Positions 57,526 to 64,000 of a stretch of DNA of 64,000 nt are shown here, one piece after another. Numbering within the stretch: position 1 is the stretch's first letter; each line of letters begins with the position of its first letter. The stretch is taken from positions 80,320,672 to 80,384,671 of the forward strand of contig NC_079212.1 in the NCBI RefSeq assembly GCF_029633865.1, read 5' to 3'. A model generated the notes under the pieces. The model was not told where the DNA came from and made no database searches. It saw nothing but the letters and a program-made list of their open reading frames with translations. A program made the translations under genes and the position numbers. Source of the stretch: Lampris incognitus. Lineage: Eukaryota > Chordata > Actinopteri > Lampriformes > Lampridae.

Positions 57526-58233
57526 CTTATGCTTTGTTCTTATGGGGATGTTGCAATGTGATGGGAGAACTTGAGTACACGCAGGAGTTGGATTTGCCAA
57601 CTAACATGAGGATGGTCATTTCAAAACTTCCATATAAGCTCAGAGAGAGGTGGAGAAATAAAGCTTGTGACATAATGGAAAGTTCTCAAGAAAGAGCTCA
57701 TTTTGAGCACCTGGTCAGGTTCCTGGAGAACATGTGAAAATGCTGTCTGACCCCATCTTTGGTGATATTGACGGTGTATCATCATCAAGTGACGTTTCCA
57801 ACAAATTTATTGTACAGCCAACACAGTCAAAGTACAAAGGCAGTAGCTTTGCTACTACTGTGACACAGAAGGATTCTGGTGAAGACGAGCCACCAACCAA
57901 TAGCTAAACGAAGCAAGACACGCTATCTTGCCACTGCTGTTCATGCGCTCATCCTCTTGAGAAATGTCAACAGTTTAAAGGTAAAAGGCACAAAGATAAA
58001 ATCAGCCTTTTAAAGGAGAAGGGCGTTTACTTTGGATGCTTAGGCACTGGACATATAAACCGCGACAGCAGTAAACGCTTGGTCTGTGCTGTCTGTGAAC
58101 AGCAACATCCCACTGTGCTTCACATCAACAAGACTAATACGGAGGAATCGGCAGTTGGAGCATCAGCCTCTCCACCATCACCTGCCTCCCACCAGCAGGT
58201 GGAGCATCAGTCTCTCTACCATCAGCTGCAGTT
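57526..58233 (+). pseudogene. BEL/Pao gag, C-terminal part with zinc knuckles
   Basis: Continues the BEL gag after the Gypsy insertion. The first piece (57,531-57,737) contains DLPTNMRMVISKLPYKLRER. A frameshift near 57,720 moves it to a neighbouring frame (SDPIFGDIDGVSSSSDVSNK, then YKGSSFATTVTQKDSGEDEP), with a TAG stop near 57,902. Then come CHCCSCAHPLEKCQQF, KGVYFGCLGTGHI and CAVCEQQHPTVLHI, the CCHC-type triple motif of BEL gag, in which one Cys of the second motif has become Ser (RDSSKRL). Decayed. Confidence 0.75.
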
Positions 58234-59295
58234 GTGACGTCTCCTTCTGGGACATGTGCTCAAACAGGGGATGGAAAAGACCGTTGTATTCTTCCCATCG
58301 TTCCAGTTCAGGTCAAGGCCACAAGGGGAAGTAGAGTTATACAGATCTACGCATTCTTGTATCCAGGAAGCTCGGCCACTTTCTCTTCAGAAGATCTTAT
58401 GCAGAAATTGAACATGGCAGGGAAAAGAACTAATTTCCTTTTGACAGCCATGGGACAGGAGAAGGTTGTTTCTGCTTACTCCGTAGCTGGCATGGAGGTG
58501 TCTGCTTTGAATGAAAATATCTTCTATCCCCTCCCCGAAACATTCACACAGAGGAAGATGCCGGCAACTACGGATAATGCTGTAGTGGCTGCAGATGTGA
58601 AAAAGTGGCCACATCTGTCAAAGATCCCAATTCCCACCGTAAAGGCTAACGTTGACATGTTAATTGGAAGTAACGCTCCCATGTTATTGGAGCCTTGGGA
58701 AACTGTTAACAGCCAAGGAGATGGCCCGTATGCTATAAGGACAGTGTTGGGATGGGTCATCAATGGTCCTCGGAATGGAAGTGGGGATGTCAGCAACCGT
58801 AACATGGCACTGCCTTCTGTTGCGGTGAATAGAATTTCAGTTTCTAACTTGGAGCTTATGCTGAAGAATCAGTATGATCACGACTTCAATGAAGTACCGT
58901 CTGAGGAAAAGCAGGCGTCGAGAGAGGATCTAAAGTTTCTCTGGGGTCCTGAGGAAGAGTGGCCAGCCAGCTATGGCATTGACATCGAGGTGACGTCAGA
59001 TGATCCGGAGGCCAAGAAGGATGTCTTGGTGAATGTCATTGGTAGTGAGCCATCCAGCGCCACTGATCATCTTCTTACCTACTTCTCAGACTGGAGAAAG
59101 CTCAAGGCATCTGTAGCCTGGTTCCTCAGATTGAAAGCCATCTTGTTGGAACGCAGTCGTCGGAGGAAGGCCTTTGGAGATGGAGTGGAAAGGCAAAAGG
59201 CCGTGAGCACACAGAGGACAAAATCCTTGGCACCAAGTGAGATGTCGGAGGCTGAGTTGGCCATTGTTCGTTATTGTCAGAAGCAGATGTTTTAA
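58234..59295 (+). pseudogene. BEL/Pao protease fused to pre-integrase linker, RT deleted
   Basis: An open frame of 353 codons. Residues about 10-190 are the BEL/Pao aspartic peptidase region (ILPIVPVQVKATRGS, SSATFSSEDLMQKLN, VDMLIGSNAPMLLEPWE, GPYAIRTVLGWVINGP). The catalytic Asp-Thr/Pro-Gly is replaced: the sequence reads AFLYPGSS, with Tyr where Asp is needed. At residue about 235 the protein jumps within LKFLWGPEEEWPASYG from the start of the RT region to the segment that normally follows RNase H, so RT and RNase H are missing. The join (about 58,937-58,942) keeps the frame open. The rest (SDWRKLKASVAWFLRLK, SEAELAIVRYCQKQ) leads to the integrase. The TAA at 59,293 precedes the integrase by about 15 bp. 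Confidence 0.85.
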
Positions 59296-60582
59296 AACGA
59301 GCTTTCCTCTTTGCTGTCCAAGGGAACAGTAAGCCGACAGAGTTCCATCTACAAGCTGGATCCAGTCGTGGAGGATGGGCTCCTGAGAGTTGGGGGAAGA
59401 TTAAGCAAAGGAGCTATTCCCTCAGAGATTAAACATCCGTTCATCCTCTCTAAGGATCAGTACATTTCCAAGCTCATCCTCAAAGATACTCACCAGTTAT
59501 TGGGTCACAGTGGACGAAGCCACACATTGTCGGCAGTGAGGAGAAAGTTCTGGATTACTTGTGCCAATTCAGCTGTGAGGAGTGTGATCTCAAAATGCGG
59601 TTTCTGCAGGCGACATCATGGAAGGTCTGTAGAGCAGAAGATGGCTGCTCTTTCTAAAGAACGAATCGTCCCAGATCTCCCCCCCCCCCCTTTACTAACG
59701 TCGGGGTCGATTACTTTGGACCTCTGGAAGTGAAGAAGGGCAGAACCATCTACAAGCGGTATGGAGTGATCTTTAACTGCTTGGTCAGTAGAGCAGTCCA
59801 TTTGGAGGTGGCAAGCTCTTTGGAGACGGACGCTTGCATAAATGCATTGCGTAGGTTCATAAGTGGAAGAGGTCAAGTGGTCCTCATGAAGTCAGACAAT
59901 GGAACCAACTTCCATGGTGCAGAAAGGGAGCTCAGGGACGCTCTCTGCATTGGATAACGATCGCATCCAAGAAGTTCTTACTTCAGCTGGTATCGAGTGG
60001 CAGTTTAATCCACCAGGGGGCTCGCACCATGGCGGGGCATGGGAACGCCTGATTCGTTCAGTAAGATGCATCCTCAGCTCAGTCCTGCAACAGCAAGTGG
60101 TGGATGATGACGGGCTCCACACGATCATGTGTGAGGTGGAATCCATTCTTAATGATCGTCCACTCACCAAACTGTCTGATGATCCAAGCGACTTGGAGCC
60201 TTTGACACCGAATCATCTGCTCCTGCTGAAGGGCAAGCCAGCCGTGCCACCTGGGCTGTTTAACTCATCCGACATGTATGCGAAACGACGTTGGAGGCAG
60301 GTGCAATACCTTTCAGATTTATTCTTGCAGCGATGGATCCGGGAATATTTGCCGTTGCTGCAGGAGAGACAGAAGTGGAATGGAAGGAAAAGAAGTCTGA
60401 AGATTGGGGACATGATGGTGATTATGGATCCTGCAGCCCCACGTAGATCCTGGCCTCTTGGCAAAGTGCTGAAGGTTTTTCCAGATAAAGGTGGTCTGGT
60501 GCGTTCTGTCACTCTACAAACCAAAACGAACATTGTAAAAAGACCCATAACAAAGTTGTGTTTGGTGCAAGAGGTTGATTAA
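59296..60582 (+). pseudogene. BEL/Pao integrase, frameshifted
   Basis: Three frames in order: 59,311-59,733, 59,730-59,957 and 59,899-60,582. Features: VEDGLLRVGGRLSKGAIP, the zinc module (HQLLGHSGRSHTLSAVRRKF ... CGFCRRHHG), the catalytic core with [40 protein letters not shown], and PPGGSHHGGAWERLIRSVR (third acidic residue), then NHLLLLKGKPAVPPG and the C-terminal DMMVIMDPAAPRRSWPLGKV. The first break lies at a run of ten or more C residues near 59,680-59,691, a classic slippage site; the second lies near 59,950. The stop at 60,580 is probably the natural end of Pol. Confidence 0.88.
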
Positions 60583-60678
60583 TCATATTCATTTGATTCT
60601 CCTGTTTGGGTTGTGAATTTGGACTCTTTTGTCTTGAATTGTTGTGTCTTGATGCCTTTAACAATTAGGGGACGGTGT
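60583..60678 (+). other. BEL 3' untranslated region and polypurine tract
   Basis: A 96-bp segment after the integrase stop. The purine-rich attaggggacggtg just before the LTR start at 60,679 fits a second-strand primer site. Confidence 0.55.
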
Positions 60679-60970
60679 TGTAAGAGCCAAATTCAGGGTG
60701 TCCCTTTGGGTCTATGTTTTGCTCCTCCAATTGGTTAATTGGGTCAAGGTGTTTGCTCCTCCCACTTTATGGGGAACACATAGGTAGGACCTCACCTGTT
60801 GTTTGTTAGGTGTTGCTGCACAGAGGGCAAACAGTTTTCGACCACTACTCACACACTTGTGTAGCGTTTACATGTTCAATGGATTATTGCTGGATTATTG
60901 CCGAAGAACAATAAATGGACCAAGTGTTCGCACAGCGGTTTGTATCGTTCGATTCTACTTTGTTTACAAA
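60679..60970 (+). repeat. BEL/Pao 3' LTR (end uncertain)
   Basis: Begins tgtaagagccaaattcaggg right after the polypurine tract and holds a poly(A) signal aataaa at about 60,909. The 3' end is probably tttaca near 60,968 (TG...CA rule). The partner 5' LTR is not in the window, so the end cannot be checked. Confidence 0.6.
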
Positions 60971-61498
60971 CGTGGTAGTGTGAAATGTGCGTCGATTAGG
61001 TCAACCCGAGCAGTAGCGCCTCAGTGGCTTAAAGCACTGGGCTTAGCCTCTACACAGCCTTTTAGCGACGCTCTGGGCCAATAACCTATTGCTCTTTCAC
61101 GTGTTTATTCAGAAAGGTCAAACCGGAACTACAAGCAGACACAAACCGGAACTACAAGCAGACACGTGATTCGTATATAACGTTACCGCTTCTGGCTTTG
61201 TTTTGCCTCCAGCTGACGCCCTGACGTCATCATTACATAGGCTCTAAAAGGGTCTTTACTGTTTGTAAACAGTGATGGCGTAGGTGTGGATGCGCGCGCA
61301 TTTAGGCAACGGAAATATGGCGGAGTTAGCTAGTTCGTCAAACTATACGAGAGATCGGCGTGACGTCACAAGAACAAACAACCTTCTTCCGGGTGGCTAG
61401 CTTCGCGGAGTGCAATGTTTACACAACACAGAAGGCAGAGTCGAAACGCGTAGTAGTAGGCCTAGCTATAGAAAGCTGGGTGTTTCATGAACAATATT
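60971..61498. other. Gene-free stretch with promoter-like motifs
   Basis: No supported coding region. It contains two near-adjacent copies of acaaaccggaactacaagca-type sequence (23-bp direct repeat near 61,120-61,165), two CRE palindromes and a YY1-type motif (listed separately). Confidence 0.5.
61222..61368 (+). promoter_or_regulatory. Paired CRE sites with a YY1-like motif
   Basis: The perfect CREB/ATF palindrome tgacgtca occurs at 61,222-61,229 and again at 61,361-61,368. Between them, aatatggcggag (61,314-61,325) fits the YY1 consensus, and gcgcgcgc lies at about 61,292. Such clusters mark many vertebrate start sites. Which gene would start here is not evident from the window. Confidence 0.4.
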
Positions 61499-61654
61499 GT
61501 AGCGAATTCGGGGGACAACACAACCACAGGAACTGCCGCGGCAGGAACGTGAACCCGTATCGCCCGCACCGCAGGAGGCATCGCTAACCGCTAGACTAAA
61601 GGGTCAGACCCGCGAGCCAGCGGCCAGCGTGTCTACTTATCCATGCACGTTACA
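61499..61654 (-). mobile_element. tRNA-like short element, copy 2
   Basis: 156 bp, ends TGTAGCGAATTC and CACGTTACA as in copy 1. The minus strand carries an A-box-like tagtctagcggttagcg and a B-box-like gggttcacgttcc about 43 bp apart. It is flanked on both sides by atat, a possible 4-bp target duplication. Confidence 0.7.
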
Positions 61655-61797
61655 ATATTATATGTTGTTTTCATTAGTAATGACGCGATCGGGGATTTAC
61701 GTTACTTTGACTGATGTAAAATGTAGTTAACGTTAGCTAGCGGGTGTAACGGATACACAATCTCCCACTACACAACGGCAACAATGTTCATTTTTAC
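61655..61797. other. Short unique stretch
   Basis: Between the tRNA-like element and the THAP-like exon. No gene is seen. Confidence 0.4.
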
Positions 61798-61855
61798 CTG
61801 TAATAAAATGTCTCCCACAAATCCGGTCATGAATGGATGGTTTCCATCCTCCTCC
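61798..61855 (-). CDS. THAP-domain-like exon (partial)
   Basis: A 58-bp exon-like segment on the minus strand reads GGWKPSIHDRICGRHFIT. It is bounded by an acceptor (ctgaacag) and a donor (gtaaaaat). W-K-P-S ... R-I-C-x-x-H-F is the second half of the THAP zinc finger, in which the Cys and His are the last two zinc ligands (C2CH). The first half (C-x-C and the surrounding residues) should be in an exon further upstream on the minus strand, beyond the third LTR element, or is lost. It could be part of a host THAP gene or of a transposon-derived THAP protein. Confidence 0.4.
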
Positions 61856-61934
61856 CTGTTCAGCACCAGCAAGTCCTCCTGGCAATTTCACTAACTTTGT
61901 AACGTTAGCAGTGCTCTTCGTCCGTTTTACCCTC

Positions 61935-62131
61935 TGTACCTGAAGTAATACTTGGGGTAGTATTGGTCGAGGATCAATGACCACACCGGGTTATAGAACT
62001 CAGGTTTAATCGTGGCTCGGTAGGCAGACGTAATAACCATACATGGTAGTGGTGTAACCATAATAAAAGTCCGGGTAGTACATAACACCTAGTGTAGTTC
62101 CAGTGGATATACATGGCGTTATATCAGTACA
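61935..62131 (-). repeat. 3' LTR of the third retrotransposon (about 197 bp)
   Basis: On the minus strand it begins tgtactgatataacgcca immediately after a purine tract and could end ttacttcaggtaca at 61,935. The start is well placed; the end rests on the TG...CA rule only. The LTR holds a short tttattatgg stretch. Confidence 0.55.
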
Positions 62132-62150
62132 TCCCCCCTGTTTAGTTTTC
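62132..62150 (-). other. Polypurine tract of the third retrotransposon
   Basis: On the minus strand, aaaactaaacagggggga lies directly before the LTR start, as needed to prime second-strand synthesis. Confidence 0.6.
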
Positions 62151-62281
62151 AATTTTTTCATTACACAGAGGTTGCCTTCTCTTTTCTTTTTTTCTTTTTT
62201 TTTTTAGACGACACACTCAGAATTGTCCATCTCAAAAAACAATAAACATATTCAGAGCCCTCCTTTTGTGTGTGATTGTCT

Positions 62282-64000
62282 CTACTCATAGTCCTTGTAG
62301 TGAGCTGGTTTGGAAACAGCTCTTCCATATCTTGTGCGTACTGTCTTGTGTGTTTCACAGGTTTGGCTGGAAGAAGTTCCAGCTGCATGAGTGTCCCGTT
62401 GAGGTTCTGTGAAGCGGGTTCTTGCGCTCCTCAGTGCATGGGGGTGGTGAATTTCCCGCAGGTGGCTCCTGCCACGTCTGAGTTTGTTCCCATTTGATGT
62501 TTGCACAATGTAGCTCCTTGGCTCATCGCACTTTTGTACGACGGTGGCTGGATACCAAGTCCCTTTTTCCTTGTTTAGGACAGATACGTGCTGTCCGGGA
62601 CTGAGTGGAGGTAGTTCTCTGCCGCTGCTGCGGTCATGATGTTCCTTCATGTTTGCTGTTCTCTGCTCCAGGTGGAGTCGGTTTTCCTCCTTGCCTGGGT
62701 CCCCTCGACTCGGCAGCAGGGTGGTGACTGGCCTTCCGAAGATCAGTTCTGCTGGTGATGGTAGTTTACTGTCGATGGGTGTTGCTCTGACCTGTAGTAA
62801 GGCCCCTTTTATGTTACCTCCTTGTCTCATGGTTTTCTTCACAATGGATTTGATGTGTCGCACATGCCTCTCAATGAATCCATTGCTTTTTGGATAGTGG
62901 GGTGAGCTTGTCACGTGCCTGATTCCCCAGTCAGCCGTGAATTTCTGGAACGCGTGCCCTGTGTACTGGGGTCCATTATCTGTAAGTATCTCATCAGGCC
63001 TTCCAAAAAGAGACATGTACATTTCCATTTTTTGTGCAACTGCCCGGCTGGACACAGGCATGGGCATTTCATCCACTAGAGGGAACTTAGAATATCTGTC
63101 CACAATCAGTAAATACTGATGTCCATCGATCTCGAATAGATCAGAAGCTAGGGATTGCCATGGTTTTGACAGTGTGTTGTGTGGGTTGAGAGGTTGCTTT
63201 GGATTTGCATCCTGATGTTCCACGTATACGCTACATGACCTGCAGACTCTTTCGATGTCATCGTTCATTCTGATCCAGTAGACACTTTCTCTCGCCAGTC
63301 GCCGTGTCTTTTCGATGCCCTGGTGTCCTACATGCAGCTGTTCGAGTATAAAATCAGTCATGGAGTCTGGGATGAGCACCTGTCTGCCTTTGAATATGAC
63401 TCCTGCTTCAACTGCGAGCTCATCTCTGAATGACCAGTACTCACGTAGTTGTCTTGGTAGAGCTTTGATGTTGTCTGGCCATCCCTGGTGGATCAGCTCT
63501 TTCAGTGCATTGAGTCTGGGGTCGCTGGTGGTTTCCGTGTGGAGTGCGTCCTGTTTCTCGGGAGAGAAGTTTATCATTGCAACAGTGAGCATCTCTGGAT
63601 CCTCGACTTCTGCCTCTATTCCGTCAATGCGCTCGTCCAGCTCGATGTTTCTGTTGTTCTCAGGGTTGGGTAGTCGGCTGAGTGTGTCTGCCAGGACCAT
63701 CTGGTTTCCTGGTCGATACGTGACCTCGTAGTTGTATCCTTGTGTTTTTATCAGCATTCGCTGAAGCCGTGGCGGGGCGGCATGCAGTGGCTTTGTGCAT
63801 ATGGTAACGAGGGGTTTGTGGTCTGTAACTACAATGAATGACTTCCCATACAGGTAGGTATGGTATCGCTGCATTCCATAGACTATGGCCAGCATTTCTC
63901 GCTCTATGTTGCTGTACCTGGATTGGCAGTCGTCCAGTGTCTTTGAGCCAAAAGCTATGGGTCTTTTGTTGTGCACTAATGCCACGCCCAGTCCTTTCTC
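62282..64000 (-). CDS. Gypsy-like Pol, RNase H and integrase, partial
   Basis: An open frame of at least 573 codons that runs off the right edge of the window; its real start is outside. The first residues (EKGLGVALVHNKRPIAFGSK) belong to RNase H, followed by NIEREMLAIVYGMQRYHTYL, VVTDHKPLVTIC and TYRPGNQMVLADTLSRLP. Integrase: zinc module HVGHQGIEKTRRLARESVYW ... CRSCSVY, then the core with ASDLFEIDGHQYLLIVDRYS, ILTDNGPQYTGHAFQKF and YPKSNGFIERHVRHIK, all catalytic D, D and E present. The C terminus has GQHVSVLNKEKGTWYPATVV and no chromodomain, so it is a different Gypsy lineage from the one at 52-57 kb. No stop or frameshift is seen. A polypurine tract and LTR follow 130-150 bp downstream. 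Confidence 0.9.
   Translation of the reverse strand, partial: EKGLGVALVHNKRPIAFGSKTLDDCQSRYSNIEREMLAIVYGMQRYHTYLYGKSFIVVTDHKPLVTICTKPLHAAPPRLQRMLIKTQGYNYEVTYRPGNQMVLADTLSRLPNPENNRNIELDERIDGIEAEVEDPEMLTVAMINFSPEKQDALHTETTSDPRLNALKELIHQGWPDNIKALPRQLREYWSFRDELAVEAGVIFKGRQVLIPDSMTDFILEQLHVGHQGIEKTRRLARESVYWIRMNDDIERVCRSCSVYVEHQDANPKQPLNPHNTLSKPWQSLASDLFEIDGHQYLLIVDRYSKFPLVDEMPMPVSSRAVAQKMEMYMSLFGRPDEILTDNGPQYTGHAFQKFTADWGIRHVTSSPHYPKSNGFIERHVRHIKSIVKKTMRQGGNIKGALLQVRATPIDSKLPSPAELIFGRPVTTLLPSRGDPGKEENRLHLEQRTANMKEHHDRSSGRELPPLSPGQHVSVLNKEKGTWYPATVVQKCDEPRSYIVQTSNGNKLRRGRSHLREIHHPHALRSARTRFTEPQRDTHAAGTSSSQTCETHKTVRTRYGRAVSKPAHYKDYE

Larger units (their letters stand above)
50446..60970 (+). mobile_element. 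BEL/Pao LTR retrotransposon, decayed, RT-less
   Basis: Order on the + strand: gag (50,708-52,221), interrupted by a Gypsy element (52,222-57,525), gag remainder with zinc knuckles (57,526-58,225), aspartic protease region (58,234-58,930), a junction where reverse transcriptase and RNase H should be, integrase (59,311-60,582) and a 3' LTR starting at 60,679. The pieces fit BEL/Pao order (gag-PR-RT-RH-IN). Several frameshifts and stops make it inactive. The left limit is set by the neighbouring transposon and is not a true element end. Confidence 0.85.

Overview
The window looks like nuclear DNA of a ray-finned (teleost) fish. Two small vertebrate genes with introns (SYS1 and an S100B-like gene) sit among fish-type transposons: a Tf1/sushi-like Ty3/Gypsy chromovirus, a BEL/Pao element, a DNA transposon with long inverted ends and a FEN/XPG-like nuclease region, an RNase-H-bearing LINE, and a third LTR element that runs off the right edge. 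No prokaryotic operon, CRISPR array or rRNA gene was seen.

Layout. (1) 1-32.43 kb is one uninterrupted head-to-tail satellite of a roughly 27-bp monomer, about 1,200 copies, all in one orientation, with several layers of higher-order repetition, including a 5.9-kb block present twice in tandem. The many open frames there are a by-product of a 27-bp unit lacking stops in several frames. (2) 33.06-33.41 kb is a degenerate telomere-like G/T tract. (3) 34.4-35.3 kb holds a complete three-exon SYS1 gene on the minus strand, with a CpG-rich likely promoter near 36.1 kb. (4) 36.8-38.5 kb is a dead LINE 3' end containing a foldback insertion. (5) 38.6-40.1 kb holds fish dispersed repeats, a tRNA-like short element and an orphan LTR with its primer site. 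(6) 40.4-41.3 kb is a complete two-coding-exon S100B-like gene on the minus strand. (7) 42-43.65 kb is gene-free sequence with short duplications and a TA microsatellite.

(8) 43.65-50.45 kb is a DNA transposon with about 0.55-0.58-kb terminal inverted repeats around a very large minus-strand reading frame, split only once by an apparent single-base frameshift. Its second part has FEN/XPG-like nuclease motifs, which suggests an Academ-like transposase. (9) 50.7-61.0 kb is a decayed BEL/Pao retrotransposon into whose gag a 5.3-kb sushi-type Gypsy element (52,222-57,525) has inserted. The BEL copy has lost its reverse transcriptase and RNase H by a deletion that leaves the frame open. The Gypsy copy has an intact gag and an intact RNase H-integrase-chromodomain frame but three stops and a frameshift in and before the RT. 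(10) 61-61.9 kb holds promoter-like motifs, a second copy of the tRNA-like element and a THAP-domain-like exon. (11) 61.9-64 kb is the 3' half of a third LTR retrotransposon on the minus strand, with an open RNase H-integrase frame, a polypurine tract and an LTR.

The two host genes are unrelated: SYS1 acts in Golgi membrane trafficking and S100 proteins are calcium sensors. Everything else is selfish DNA. The nesting (Gypsy inside BEL) gives a relative order of insertion.
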